A stretch of 64,000 nucleotides of DNA from CAYUVA01 sp964448115 [NCBI: uncultured bacterium] (GTDB lineage Bacteria; CAYUVA01), in the NCBI GenBank assembly GCA_964448115.1, contig CAYUVA010000013.1, forward strand, positions 23,101-87,100. Direction: 5' to 3'. A model generated the notes under the pieces. That model saw nothing but the letters and a program-made list of their open reading frames with translations, was not told the DNA's origin and made no database searches. Position 1 is the first letter of the stretch, and each line of letters begins with the position of its first letter. Both the position numbers and the translations under genes were made by a program. Positions 1-8,383 of this stretch are shown piece after piece.

Positions 1-253
1 CGGCTGGCTTGAAGAGATTCTCGAAGAGTATATTCCCGCGCATAAAAATCGCCTGGCAAGCGATGCTCTGGTTGGCATCACCTGCGTTGGCGATGTCGGC
101 GAGCAGATCCGCGGCGAGCGCGTAGTCCCCCTTGGTTCTTGCTGCAATAGCCTGTTGCCAGGATAGAGTTTCGGCAGCCGCTTGAGCAGGGAGACTTGGC
201 GCTAAAGCAAGGGTAATCGATGTAACCAACAAAACTAACCGACAAGGAAACAT
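1..253 (-). CDS. Exported protein, N-terminal part only (partial)
   Basis: Reading the minus strand from ATG at 253 gives an open frame of 84 codons that runs off the left edge. It is preceded by a strong ribosome binding site (GGAGGT, about 8 bases upstream). The product starts with a clear signal peptide: a basic start MFPCR, a hydrophobic stretch to about residue 20, and a likely cut after the Ala-Gln-Ala-Ala region. The mature part (WQQAIAARTKGDYALAADLL and on) has the helix-turn-helix amphipathic pattern of TPR/Sel1-type repeats, so a periplasmic or surface repeat protein is likely. A different frame over 78-281 is a shadow. Function unknown. Confidence 0.6.
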   Translation of the reverse strand, partial: MFPCRLVLLVTSITLALAPSLPAQAAAETLSWQQAIAARTKGDYALAADLLADIANAGDANQSIACQAIFMRGNILFENLFKPA

Positions 254-330
254 GACCAGTACCTCCTATTATAGAAACCAAGGGTATTGTAAAATATGCA
301 CCTCTTATTCACAAGCTGAAGTAAATCCCA

Positions 331-426
331 CTACTTGAACTGTGAGAAATAGCGGTTGATCTCCGGTGCTAGCTCAATGCCTGCCCTCTTTTCTATATCA
401 AATTTCTGCCTGCTGTTTAATGACAT
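331..426 (-). pseudogene. 31-codon ORF coupled to the methyltransferase remnant, possible truncated restriction-gene start
   Basis: A 31-residue frame (MSLNSRQKFDIEKRAGIEL...) begins at an ATG that overlaps the stop codon of the methyltransferase remnant in the arrangement TAATG. This overlap is typical of translationally coupled genes. It stops at a TAG after FSQFK. Because restriction genes commonly follow their methyltransferase, the simplest reading is the first residues of a cognate nuclease or other partner, truncated when the locus decayed. The protein itself is not recognisable. Confidence 0.4.
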
Positions 427-713
427 TATTTTTCCTTAAGATGAAAGATCGTTTCAGAGTATGCCTTTGATCTATCTTTCTCGGCTCTGCAAAGCACTGG
501 TCTTTTATATTCAATTACTATTTTCATTCCTGCCAACTGTGCTATGTCTATGTACAAGTTAAATTTAGCATTAGCCACAAGGAAAATATCATGGTCATCT
601 TGAAGATACTTTTTGCAATTACTCAAAACTTTGGCAATATTTTTTATATAGCTTTCCTTTGCTTTTTTACCCTGACCCTCGAATCTTGGACCTATTTCCA
701 GATTATCATTTCT
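426..713 (-). pseudogene. C-terminal remnant of a DNA methyltransferase
   Basis: An open frame of 95 codons starts just after a stop codon at 714-716 and has no credible start of its own. Its translation begins RNDNLEIGPRFEGQGKKAK, then IFLVANAKFNLY, and ends KRPVLCRAEKDRS..YSETIFHLK. From memory this matches the C-terminal region of a family of type II-like DNA methyltransferases, where the RPVLxRTExD..YSExIFHL tail is characteristic. The catalytic DPPY-type motif and the AdoMet-binding FxGxG motif are missing because everything upstream of 714 is lost. Only the last third of a gene survives, placed tail-to-tail order with the radical SAM gene that ends at 774. Confidence 0.6.
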
Positions 714-773
714 TCATACGATTAGCCATCCCGCCAGATACCCTGAAGTTAGGCAAGTATTACGCTAACGGAT

Positions 774-1835
774 CTATGTTAGCTTTGGCTCGTAGATGCA
801 GAACGGCTCCTCATCAAGGTAATCGCCGGTTACGCCAAAGGCTCTAGCCCTGCATCCCAGGCAGAGACCACGATACTCGCATATACCGCATTTGCCCTTG
901 AGTAAAGTAACATCTCTAAGCTGCTTGAATAAAAGTGAGTTGTTCCATATCTCCCTAAATGGCTTCTCAAGCACATTCCCCGCCTTTACCGGCAGGTAAC
1001 CGCAGGGCTGAACATCACCCTGGTGGGATATGAAGCAGACGCCGGAGCCGGCGAGACAACCCTTTGTTATGGCATGGAATCCATGTTTCCCCTTGAAGGC
1101 TGATTTGCCTTCATGCTGATGTAAGATTCGATAGTAATGCGGTGCACAGGTCGCCTTCAGCTCCATGGAGACCTCCTTGGAGCGATGATAGAACCATTCC
1201 AGCGTCTCCTCGTATTGCTGGGGTGAGATCATCATCGATTCGCTGATCTCCATCCCGCAACCGACCGGAACCAACAGGAATATATGCAGCGCGACCGCTC
1301 CCATGTTCTCCGCCAGGTGCATTATCTCAGGAAGCTCATTGATATTAGCCTTAGTGATAGTGGTGTTTAATTGCACAGGAATGCCCGCCGATTTAAGATT
1401 CTCGAAGCCATCCATAGCCCCCTTGAAGCTCCCTGGCAGCCCGCGAAAGCTGTCATGGGTCTGAGCTGATGCGCCATCGATACTAAGTGAAACGCGAGCC
1501 ACGCTAGCTTCTTTGATTTTAATGGCCATCTTTTTATTGATAAGAACGCCATTAGATGCCAGTGCGATGCGAAAGCCCTTTTGTACAGCGTAAGGGATGA
1601 TATCGAACAGGTCCTTTCTGAGCAGTGGCTCTCCGCCGGTTAGCACCAGTATTGGCTTGCCGACTTGTTCGATATCATCTATGGTCTTAAGTATCTGTTC
1701 GGTGTTAAGGACACCCGGCTCTGCATCATGGGGACCGCCGGCTCTACAGTGTAAGCAATCGAGGTTGCACCTGGAGGTCAGCTCCCAGAAGACAAGGCGT
1801 GGAGCTGGATAGCTATCTCTATGACTGGGGTGCAT
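774..1835 (-). CDS. Radical SAM/SPASM protein, AhbD/NirJ-like (haem biosynthesis type)
   Basis: The 353-residue product has the radical SAM cluster motif CNLDCLHC (C23, C27, C30), a TGGEPLL glycine-rich SAM-binding motif near residue 66, and a C-terminal SPASM-like region with many cysteines (GVCFISHQGDVQPCGYLP, then KCGICEYRGLCLGCRARA, then EEPFCIYEP). The GCRARA..TGDYL.EEPFC ending is typical of the AhbC/AhbD/NirJ group, which modifies porphyrin side chains in alternative haem or haem d1 synthesis. AhbD decarboxylates iron-coproporphyrin to haem. That fits the neighbouring haem-dependent cytochrome bd genes, but no other ahb gene is in view, so the exact substrate is inference. The start codon is the ATG at 1835. 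The gene diverges from perR and shares the PerR/Fur box region. Confidence 0.75.
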   Translation of the reverse strand: MHPSHRDSYPAPRLVFWELTSRCNLDCLHCRAGGPHDAEPGVLNTEQILKTIDDIEQVGKPILVLTGGEPLLRKDLFDIIPYAVQKGFRIALASNGVLINKKMAIKIKEASVARVSLSIDGASAQTHDSFRGLPGSFKGAMDGFENLKSAGIPVQLNTTITKANINELPEIMHLAENMGAVALHIFLLVPVGCGMEISESMMISPQQYEETLEWFYHRSKEVSMELKATCAPHYYRILHQHEGKSAFKGKHGFHAITKGCLAGSGVCFISHQGDVQPCGYLPVKAGNVLEKPFREIWNNSLLFKQLRDVTLLKGKCGICEYRGLCLGCRARAFGVTGDYLDEEPFCIYEPKLT

Positions 1836-1962
1836 GAGCCTTATTTACCTTATAAAAGTTTTATTTTGACACCATCAATATACCTAAAAGCCATTTATTG
1901 GGCAAGCACAGGGATAGCTATAATAAAAAGATTATTAAAATCTGCGGGAATAATTCTCAGAT

Positions 1963-1981
1963 GATAATGGTTATCATTATC
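1963..1981. promoter_or_regulatory. Fur/PerR-type operator
   Basis: The 19-base site GATAATGGTTATCATTATC is a perfect 7-7 inverted repeat (GATAATG / CATTATC) and matches the classical Fur box at 17 of 19 positions. It lies 4 bases before the proposed perR start codon and between two divergent genes, so it most likely mediates autoregulation of perR and possibly co-regulation of the radical SAM gene and the downstream oxygen-defence genes. Confidence 0.75.
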
Positions 1982-1985
1982 GATC

Positions 1986-2432
1986 ATGACATACAAGTTA
2001 AACAGAAGCGGTTATGACAAGCTGCGAATGAGCAAGCAGAGAAAGGCGATCCTTAAAGCCTTGCGCAGCACGAAAAACCATCCTACAGCAGAGGAGATAT
2101 ACAACCGCCTTAAATCAGAGATCCCTCATATCAGCCTGGGAACCGTCTATCGCAACCTGGAGATGCTATGCGATCTCGGCATGGTAGTCAAACTGGAACA
2201 GGGAAGCGGACAAAGGCGATATGACTATAACACCAAGCCACATCACCACATCTTCTGTATCAACTGCAATCGGGTTGATGATATTGGCATTGAAACCCCT
2301 TTAGAGTTGATTGGTAAGATGAAAGTGCATAGCGATTATGATATAACTGGTTATAATCTATCATTTTATGGGCTCTGTCCCGATTGCCGTGAAGATATAA
2401 GACATAGCGATATGTCCGATGATCGAGAATAA
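1986..2432 (+). CDS. perR: Fur-family peroxide regulator, PerR type
   Basis: The 148-residue protein is a Fur-family winged-helix repressor: HPTAEEIY and SLGTVYRNLE in the DNA-binding half, and a zinc-binding pair of CxxC motifs (C91/C94, C131/C134). Aligned by eye to Bacillus PerR, the five regulatory-metal ligands are present: H32, D80, H86, H88 and D99. The Asp at 80 is the residue that separates PerR sensors from classical Fur. The next genes encode peroxide- and oxygen-handling proteins, which supports the PerR call. No good ribosome binding site precedes the ATG at 1986. The ATG at 2028 is an alternative that would still keep the winged helix. Confidence 0.8.
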   Translation: MTYKLNRSGYDKLRMSKQRKAILKALRSTKNHPTAEEIYNRLKSEIPHISLGTVYRNLEMLCDLGMVVKLEQGSGQRRYDYNTKPHHHIFCINCNRVDDIGIETPLELIGKMKVHSDYDITGYNLSFYGLCPDCREDIRHSDMSDDRE

Positions 2433-2452
2433 CTATCAATAGGAGGCTTATT

Positions 2453-2677
2453 ATGGGCAATTGCAACTGCAATGACATTACAGATGAACAAAGGAAGGTT
2501 TTGAAAGCGCTGGCTGAAATAGAAAAGCCGGCTGCTAACAAAGAAATAGCAGCAACCAGCGGCTTGGATGTAAAGGTCGTGACCAAGGTGATCAAGCAAC
2601 TCAAGGAACAGGGCTGTGTCGATAGCCCGGCAAGATGCAAATATGGAATCACCGAGCAGGGAATCAATTGCCTGTAA
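2453..2677 (+). CDS. Small winged-helix DNA-binding protein
   Basis: A 74-residue protein preceded by a good ribosome binding site (AGGAGG). Residues about 10-70 fit a compact helix-turn-helix/winged-helix fold: EQRKVLKALAEIE, then an NKEIAATSGLDVKVV recognition region, then a short wing ending YGITEQG. It has five cysteines, two in an N-terminal CNC and three in the C-terminal third, so metal or redox sensing is possible. It lies 20 bases after perR and 27 before rubrerythrin, in the same orientation, and is probably a second regulator of the island. The target is unknown. Confidence 0.7.
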   Translation: MGNCNCNDITDEQRKVLKALAEIEKPAANKEIAATSGLDVKVVTKVIKQLKEQGCVDSPARCKYGITEQGINCL

Positions 2678-2704
2678 TTGACAAGATAGGGGAGTTAACT
2701 AACA

Positions 2705-3277
2705 ATGACACTGAAGGGAACAAAGACCGAGAAGAACCTTTTGACCGCATTCGCTGGCGAATCGCAAGCCAGAAATCGCTACACCTACGCTGCTGGAGTC
2801 GCCCGCAAGGAAGGCTTCGTGCAGATCGCCAAGATCTTCGAGGAAACCGCTGACCAGGAAAAGGAACATGCCAAGAGGCTATTTAAATTCCTTGAAGGCG
2901 GCGAGGTCGAGATACAAGCCGCATTCCCCGCTGGAGTTATCGGCAACACCGAGCAGAACCTCAAGGCTGCCGCCGAGGGTGAACACTACGAGTGGACCGA
3001 TATGTATCCATCATTCGCCAAGGTGGCTAAAGAAGAGGGCTTCCACGAGATCGCCTTCGTGTTCGAGGCTATCGCAATCGCGGAGAAACAGCACGAGAAG
3101 CGCTACCTGGCATTGATGGCAAATGTTAAAAATGGCACCGTCTTTAAGAAGCCGCAGCGAGTAACCTGGCGCTGCCAGAACTGCGGTTACATACACGAAG
3201 GAAACGAGGCGCCAGAGAAATGCCCTGCCTGCGCACACCCACAGGCGCATTTCGAGCTGCTCGCCGAGAACTGGTAG
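2705..3277 (+). CDS. rbr: Rubrerythrin
   Basis: The 190-residue protein has the two-part rubrerythrin layout: an N-terminal four-helix diiron domain with carboxylate/His motifs ([10 protein letters not shown], then EKEHAKRLF, and a second pair [14 protein letters not shown]) and a C-terminal rubredoxin-like Fe(SCys)4 domain with C157, C160, C173 and C176. Rubrerythrins reduce hydrogen peroxide in the cytoplasm of anaerobes. Length is normal for the family. It lies inside the perR-cydB run and is a typical PerR target. Confidence 0.95.
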   Translation: MTLKGTKTEKNLLTAFAGESQARNRYTYAAGVARKEGFVQIAKIFEETADQEKEHAKRLFKFLEGGEVEIQAAFPAGVIGNTEQNLKAAAEGEHYEWTDMYPSFAKVAKEEGFHEIAFVFEAIAIAEKQHEKRYLALMANVKNGTVFKKPQRVTWRCQNCGYIHEGNEAPEKCPACAHPQAHFELLAENW

Positions 3278-3307
3278 GAAAATACCTACTTACAATTAAC
3301 AACTAAC

Positions 3308-3335
3308 ACCGTTTCGACAGACAACGATAAACGGT
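3308..3335 (+). other. Small inverted repeat between rbr and the ferritin-like gene
   Basis: ACCGTTT and AAACGGT form a 7-base stem around a 14-base loop in the 60-75 bases between two co-directional genes. There is no following T-run, so a Rho-independent terminator is unlikely. An RNA-processing or stabilising hairpin is possible. Confidence 0.3.
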
Positions 3336-3352
3336 AATTGAGAGCTGTACTG

Positions 3353-3796
3353 ATGGAAGGAAAAGAGTTGCAGCAGAGGCTGATCGAGAACATGAAGAAC
3401 TGGCAGAAGGTCGAACACGCTGCCATTGTGCAGACCGCTAAGATCATGGAGAAAACAGAATATCCACTGATCAAACTGGTCATGGAAGTGATACAACGCG
3501 ACTCGCAGATGCACTATAGGACGCAGGAGTTCATCGTTGACTCATTGCAGAAGGCATCAATCGCAATGAGTCCTGATGACCTGGTCGAGATCTGGGATCT
3601 GATCGAGGAGCACATCAAGATCGAGAAAAAGACCATCGAGCTGGCAAAGCAAGCGCTTAATGAGCTTTCAGGCAAGAAAATGGTGATCCAGCAGTACCTG
3701 CTCGAATACCTGCTAGCCGACGAGGAGAAGCACGACAAGCTCCTCGAAAAACTCGAAAAGATCAAAAGCGGAATGTATCCCTACAGCGGGTACTAA
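3353..3796 (+). CDS. Ferritin-like four-helix protein of unknown function
   Basis: About 147 residues, all helical, with carboxylate and histidine positions spaced as in ferritin-like diiron bundles (KVEHAAIVQTAKIMEK, then RDSQMHYRTQEF, LIEEHIKIEKKT, and ADEEKHDKLLEK). It ends SGMYPYSGY. The TTG at 3338 would add five residues; the ATG at 3353 is preferred. It is neither rubrerythrin (no rubredoxin domain) nor classical ferritin. Its place between rubrerythrin and peroxiredoxin suggests iron storage, peroxide reduction or nitrosative/oxidative damage control. The precise activity is not known. Confidence 0.7.
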   Translation: MEGKELQQRLIENMKNWQKVEHAAIVQTAKIMEKTEYPLIKLVMEVIQRDSQMHYRTQEFIVDSLQKASIAMSPDDLVEIWDLIEEHIKIEKKTIELAKQALNELSGKKMVIQQYLLEYLLADEEKHDKLLEKLEKIKSGMYPYSGY

Positions 3797-3886
3797 GATC
3801 AACCGGGACGAGAGGTCATACATAAATCGCCTCTTGTCCGTATTCTCAAAATGTAAATCAACCCCCTTAAAGATAGGGAGCATATC

Positions 3887-4528
3887 ATGGAAGATAAATT
3901 CGTGCTGATCGGGGATCAGTTCCCCAAGATGACAGTAGAGACCACGGATGGGACAAAGACTTTGCCTGATGATCACAGCGGGAAATGGTTTATCCTGTTC
4001 TCACACCCGGCTGATTTCACGCCAGTCTGCACCACGGAGTTCGTCGCTTTTCAGCGCAGATTCAAACAGTTCAAGGAGCTTGGAGTCGATCTTATCGGAC
4101 TTTCAACCGACCAGGTCTTCTCACATATCAAGTGGCTGGATTGGATCGAAGATACCCTGGGAGAGGAGATCGAGTTCCCCGTTATAGCAGACCATAACGG
4201 CGCTGTAGCAAAAAAACTTGGACTGATCCACCCCGGCAAGGGAAGCACAACAGTTAGAGCCGTTTATATTGTTGACCCCAACAGTATCGTTCGTGCTATC
4301 CTTTACTACCCACAAGAACTGGGACGAAATATGGACGAGATCGTCCGAATGGTAAAGGGATTGCAGTTTGCTGATAACAATAAGGTCGCAATTCCAGCTG
4401 GCTGGCCTAACAACGAGCTGATCAAGGATGAGGTCATAATCCCGCCGGCTAAGGATAGAAAAACAGCAAAACAGAGAATGAAGCAGCATCAATGCTTCGA
4501 TTGGTGGTTCTGCCACAAGAAGATGTAG
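3887..4528 (+). CDS. Peroxiredoxin, Prx6-type
   Basis: The 213-residue protein carries the peroxidatic motif [11 protein letters not shown] with C48, followed by the C-terminal Prx6-like dimerisation domain ([20 protein letters not shown]). The tail ends CFDWWFC (C203 and C209). Archaeal homologues of this type carry a similar Cys pair that can act in resolution or structure. It reduces hydrogen peroxide and organic peroxides in the cytoplasm. GGGAG lies about 9 bases upstream of the ATG. It is part of the PerR-associated run. Confidence 0.93.
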   Translation: MEDKFVLIGDQFPKMTVETTDGTKTLPDDHSGKWFILFSHPADFTPVCTTEFVAFQRRFKQFKELGVDLIGLSTDQVFSHIKWLDWIEDTLGEEIEFPVIADHNGAVAKKLGLIHPGKGSTTVRAVYIVDPNSIVRAILYYPQELGRNMDEIVRMVKGLQFADNNKVAIPAGWPNNELIKDEVIIPPAKDRKTAKQRMKQHQCFDWWFCHKKM

Positions 4529-4566
4529 ATGAACAGAATGATTCAAATGCAAGGAGAACAAGGGAT

Positions 4567-5082
4567 ATGATTAGCGAAAAGATACAACAGGCTTTCAATG
4601 ACCAGGTGAATGCAGAGCTTTTTTCTGCATACCTATACCTGTCCATGCACCATTACTTCCAGGCTGAGGGCTTACCCGGCTTTGCCAACTGGATGTATGT
4701 GCAGACCCTCGAGGAGATGACCCATGCACAGAAGTTCTTCGACTTTGTCAATGAACGCAACGGCAGGGTGATCCTGAAAGCAATCGAGACGCCACAGTCC
4801 GAATGGGAATCACCGCTCGATGCCTTCAAGGACGCCCTGAAACACGAGGAGTACATCACCGGGCAGATCAATGACCTGTTGAAGCTATCCAGGGATGAAA
4901 ATGACTACGCTGCCGAGTCGTTCCTCAAGTGGTTCATCGATGAGCAGGTCGAGGAAGAGGCTTCGGTTCAGGAGATCATCGACAAACTCAAGCTTATGGC
5001 TGAGTCCGGGCACGGGCTTTACATCATCGACCGCGAGCTTGCCCAGAGGACCTTTGTGCCACCAGCAGCCGAAGGACAATAG
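4567..5082 (+). CDS. ftnA: Non-haem ferritin
   Basis: A 171-residue bacterial ferritin. The ferroxidase residues are in the expected places: E17, Y24, E50 and H53 (NAELFSAYLYLSMH, then LEEMTHAQK), with later carboxylates in the EEYITGQ and DEQVEEEA helices. The ATG at 4567 follows an AAGGAGA site and gives the standard N-terminus. The longer frame from 4492 overlaps the peroxiredoxin gene and adds an unfamiliar 25-residue tail, so it is not used. It stores iron and limits Fenton chemistry alongside peroxiredoxin and rubrerythrin. Confidence 0.93.
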   Translation: MISEKIQQAFNDQVNAELFSAYLYLSMHHYFQAEGLPGFANWMYVQTLEEMTHAQKFFDFVNERNGRVILKAIETPQSEWESPLDAFKDALKHEEYITGQINDLLKLSRDENDYAAESFLKWFIDEQVEEEASVQEIIDKLKLMAESGHGLYIIDRELAQRTFVPPAAEGQ

Positions 5083-5107
5083 ACCAAACCTAAAATAAGG
5101 GCGGAAT

Positions 5108-6451
5108 ATGGAAGCTGCGGTTATACTTGCCCGTATAAAGTTCGCCTTTACAATAGGGTTCCACTTCATCTTTCCCGCCATTACCATCGGCATGGCCTGG
5201 ATCATCCTGTACATGATAACCAGGTATTGGCGGGGAGGAGAAGAACTCTACGGGCAAATGGCGCGCTTCTGGGTCAAGATCTTCGGAGTTACATTTGCAA
5301 TGGGGGTTGCCACCGGCATCACCATGGAGTTCCAGTTCGGGATGAACTGGTCTGAGTATTCGAGATTCGTCGGGGATATCTTCGGCGCTCCGCTGGCTGC
5401 CGAGGGCATCTTTTCATTTTTCCTGGAGTCAACATTTCTGGGGATTTTGCTCTTTGGCTGGAAACGATTCTCCAAGAAAACTCTCTGGTTAGCATCGCTA
5501 ATGGTTGCGGTCGGTGCTACGCTTTCAGCATTCTGGATCCTGGCGGCAAACTCCTGGCAGCAAACCCCTGCTGGATATCACATAGTCAACAGCAGGGCGG
5601 AGCTGACCAGCTTCCTACAGGCGGTGTTCAATCCTTCGACCATTCCGCGTTTTTTTCACACGGTTGTAGGGGCGATGATTACCGGCGCATTCTTTATGAT
5701 GGGAATGAGCGCCTGGTATCTGATCCGGGGAAAACACAAGGAATTAGCTGCCCGATCCTTAAAGATAACACTAACTGTCGCATTTTTCTTCTCAATACTA
5801 CAGCTCTTCACCGGGCATTTGCACGGCGTCCAGGTGGCTCGCACGCAGCCGGAGAAGCTCGCAGTGCTCGAAGGGCACTTCGAGACGCATCGAAGAGCGC
5901 CGGCACTTCTATTCGGAATTCCATCACGCAGCGCTGAGAAGGTTTATCTGCCCATAAAGATACCGGGGCTACTCAGTGTATTCGCCTATGGCGATGCGAA
6001 TGCGGTGGTCGCAGGCTTGAAGGACTACCCCAAAGAAGACTGGCCGCCATTCGTTCTGACCTTCTATCCGTTCCATATAATGGTCGCCCTCGGTGGGATT
6101 ATGCTTCTATTCACCGCTTTTGGCATGTATCTGCTGATTAAAGAGAGACTCTATGATCATAAGAAGTTCCTCAAGTGGGCGCTATATGCCATACCGCTGC
6201 CCCATATAGCCAATCAACTAGGTTGGATGTCAGCCGAAGTGGGCAGGCAGCCCTGGGCGGTCTATCACCTGCTTCGCACCAAGGATGCGGTATCCATCTC
6301 GGTGCCGGCATTTCAGATATTCCTCGCCCTCGTATTTCTGGTCATAGTATATGCCATCCTGTTCTTGATCTGGGTTTATGTGCTAAGGTTGCTGCTGGAA
6401 AGGGGACCTGGTGATAGCAAACTAAACGCTGAAGCGGAGGGCAGCGGATGA
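5108..6451 (+). CDS. cydA: Cytochrome bd ubiquinol oxidase subunit I
   Basis: The 447-residue multi-spanning membrane protein has the conserved haem region: H19, the FFLESTFLG segment with E99 and E107 nearby, H184 in RFFHTVVGAM, and the GRQPW motif near residue 380. It is a short-Q-loop form (the hydrophilic loop after VQVARTQPEKLAVLEGHFE is compact). It oxidises quinol and reduces oxygen at the cytoplasmic membrane. In an anaerobe this mainly removes oxygen. It is followed by cydB with a 4-base overlap (ATGA). Confidence 0.95.
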   Translation: MEAAVILARIKFAFTIGFHFIFPAITIGMAWIILYMITRYWRGGEELYGQMARFWVKIFGVTFAMGVATGITMEFQFGMNWSEYSRFVGDIFGAPLAAEGIFSFFLESTFLGILLFGWKRFSKKTLWLASLMVAVGATLSAFWILAANSWQQTPAGYHIVNSRAELTSFLQAVFNPSTIPRFFHTVVGAMITGAFFMMGMSAWYLIRGKHKELAARSLKITLTVAFFFSILQLFTGHLHGVQVARTQPEKLAVLEGHFETHRRAPALLFGIPSRSAEKVYLPIKIPGLLSVFAYGDANAVVAGLKDYPKEDWPPFVLTFYPFHIMVALGGIMLLFTAFGMYLLIKERLYDHKKFLKWALYAIPLPHIANQLGWMSAEVGRQPWAVYHLLRTKDAVSISVPAFQIFLALVFLVIVYAILFLIWVYVLRLLLERGPGDSKLNAEAEGSG

Positions 6452-7464
6452 CATTCCTGCAGGTTATATGGTTTATACTTATAGGCGTTCTGCTGACCGG
6501 TTATGCGATCCTCGATGGCTTCGACCTCGGCGTCGGGATTTGGCATCTGTTCAGCAAGAAAGAAAAAGATCGTCAGCGGATGCTGGCAGCCATAGCCCCG
6601 GTCTGGGACGGCAACGAGGTTTGGCTTCTGACCGCTGGCGGAGCGCTATTCGCAGCCTTTCCGCATGTTTACGCCACCGCCTTCAGCAGCCTGTACCTGG
6701 CGCTGATGCTAGTGTTGATTGGGCTTATATTCCGCGCGGTAGCCATCGAGGTGCGCAGCAAGGATGAGAATCCGAGGTGGAAAAGCGCCTGGGACAAGGT
6801 CTTTGCCATCGCCAGCATGGTACCAGCTTTCCTATTCGGGGTGGCGATTGGCAATATGCTGCGCGGGATACCGCTTGATGAGAGGATGAACTTCACGGGG
6901 AGCTTTTTCTCGCTGCTCAATCCTTATGCGCTGCTTATTGGCTTGCTAGGCTTCATTGCCTTTGCTCATCACGGCGCGCTTTACCTGATCCTGAAGGTGG
7001 ATGGAGAGCTTGGACAGCAGGCGATAAGGTGGGCAAAAAGCTCCTGGATAGCGCTTTTAGGCATGTATCTGCTAGTATCGGCTGTAACCTTGACCACGCA
7101 GGATGCCATTGTAAAGGCTGCTGCCGAGCGTGAGTTTATTGGCTTTTTCCCGGTGATCACATTGCTTGCGATGCTGGGCGTGCGCTATTATGTAAGGCGA
7201 GACGATTACAGCAAGGGCTTTATTGCATCGGCTCTGACCATTGCAGGCATGATGGGCATAGTGGGAGTTACTCTATTTCCGAGGCTGGTGCCGGCATCGA
7301 ACGATCCATCATTGAGTTTGACTATTTATAATGCCTCATCCTCGTGGATGACCTTGCTGGTGATGCTTATTATGGTGATAATCGGCATGCCGATAGTGAT
7401 AGGCTACACGCTCTGGGTTTACAATCAATTCAGCGGGAAGGTGGATGAGGAGGGGGGATATTGA
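6448..7464 (+). CDS. cydB: Cytochrome bd ubiquinol oxidase subunit II
   Basis: The 338-residue membrane protein starts with the family's typical WFILIGVLLTGYAILDGFDL and VWDGNEVWLLTAGGALFAAFP segments and has about eight to nine membrane spans. It overlaps the end of cydA by 4 bases, so the pair is translationally coupled. It forms the heterodimer with CydA. No small CydX-like gene follows; the next gene converges and ends 10 bases away. It is the last gene of the oxygen-defence run. Confidence 0.95.
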   Translation: MTFLQVIWFILIGVLLTGYAILDGFDLGVGIWHLFSKKEKDRQRMLAAIAPVWDGNEVWLLTAGGALFAAFPHVYATAFSSLYLALMLVLIGLIFRAVAIEVRSKDENPRWKSAWDKVFAIASMVPAFLFGVAIGNMLRGIPLDERMNFTGSFFSLLNPYALLIGLLGFIAFAHHGALYLILKVDGELGQQAIRWAKSSWIALLGMYLLVSAVTLTTQDAIVKAAAEREFIGFFPVITLLAMLGVRYYVRRDDYSKGFIASALTIAGMMGIVGVTLFPRLVPASNDPSLSLTIYNASSSWMTLLVMLIMVIIGMPIVIGYTLWVYNQFSGKVDEEGGY

Positions 7465-7474
7465 AAAATGCAAT

Positions 7475-8337
7475 CTACTTTATTGTTAATTTAAATATGT
7501 CCTTGAAATCTTTATCTCTAATAGTTCTTATTGTGTCAAGATATTTTGAGAAATATACACCATTTATTTTTGTTTCTTGTGTTTGCTTTAGATGGTTTCC
7601 AGCAATTTGCACATAAGATTCATCTAATTCAATACCGATATACTTGCGGAGCCAAGTCGCTTTGCAGCTATCGCAGTCGTGCCAGTGCCCACAAATGGAT
7701 CAAGGACAATATCTGATACATCTGTGCACATAAGAATCAACCTCTCTAGTAATGGCAATGGTAGCTGGCAGGGATGAGCGTCCCTGCGTTTCTTATGTCT
7801 TATTCGATGTATATCAGTCCAAACATCTGAGAGTAAAGGTCCGAAATCATGGGCAAGATCCTTTTTCCCGCCATAATCCTTGAGAAACTCCTTGCAGAGT
7901 CTGCAACGCGGGTGAGGATATCTTATATCGTAAAACTTAAAATCCTTTAGTGATTTTGTGTAGTAGATTATTCCATAATGATTTGGTAATAACGTTTTTC
8001 CTAAGGGTGCACCACCTGAGTCCCATGATATCCAATGGCGAAAATAAGCTATTTTATTCAAATACGCAGCATAGTAGATTAACCATCGTGGAATATTATG
8101 TACAAAAATCGACCCGGTAGGTTTTGTAATTCTGACCATCTCGTCAAGCCAATTATAACACCATTCCAAATACTCATCTTTTTCTTTTTTATCTAAGTAA
8201 TTATTATATTTTTTCTTTAGATTAAAAGGAGGATCAGCAAAAGTCATATCAACAGAATCATCTGGTATTTCTTTCATAATATTCAAGCTATCACCTTGTA
8301 TTATTTTATTTTCGTATTTTTTAATAATTTCATTCAT
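7475..8337 (-). pseudogene. DNA methyltransferase (N6A/N4C, beta-type order) with a C-terminal frameshift
   Basis: The main frame (237 residues, ATG at 8337) has the catalytic motif DPPF near residue 36 and the AdoMet-binding motif DPFVGTGTT near residue 215, the motif IV-before-I order of beta-class methyltransferases, with a target region containing CRLC between. It is cut at a TAG (7624-7626) right after KRLGSASISVLN. Reading the other frame from about 7652 restores the expected ending KYIGIELDESYVQIAGNHL and continues to a stop at 7475-7477. A single lost base (TCCCGC to TCCGC) explains it. This is a recent inactivating change, programmed slippage or a sequencing error. The base composition is AT-richer than the surroundings. 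Confidence 0.8.
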
Positions 8338-8383
8338 ACTATTTATTCTATTTCAAGTGATCTGATTAATTTTTTAAAGCGAT

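Noticed and set aside
4492-4566. Longer N-terminus for ferritin
   Set aside because: Overlaps the peroxiredoxin gene; the ATG at 4567 has a good ribosome site and gives the family's usual N-terminus.
7465-7474. cydX after cydB
   Set aside because: The methyltransferase remnant ends 10 bases away on the other strand; no frame fits.
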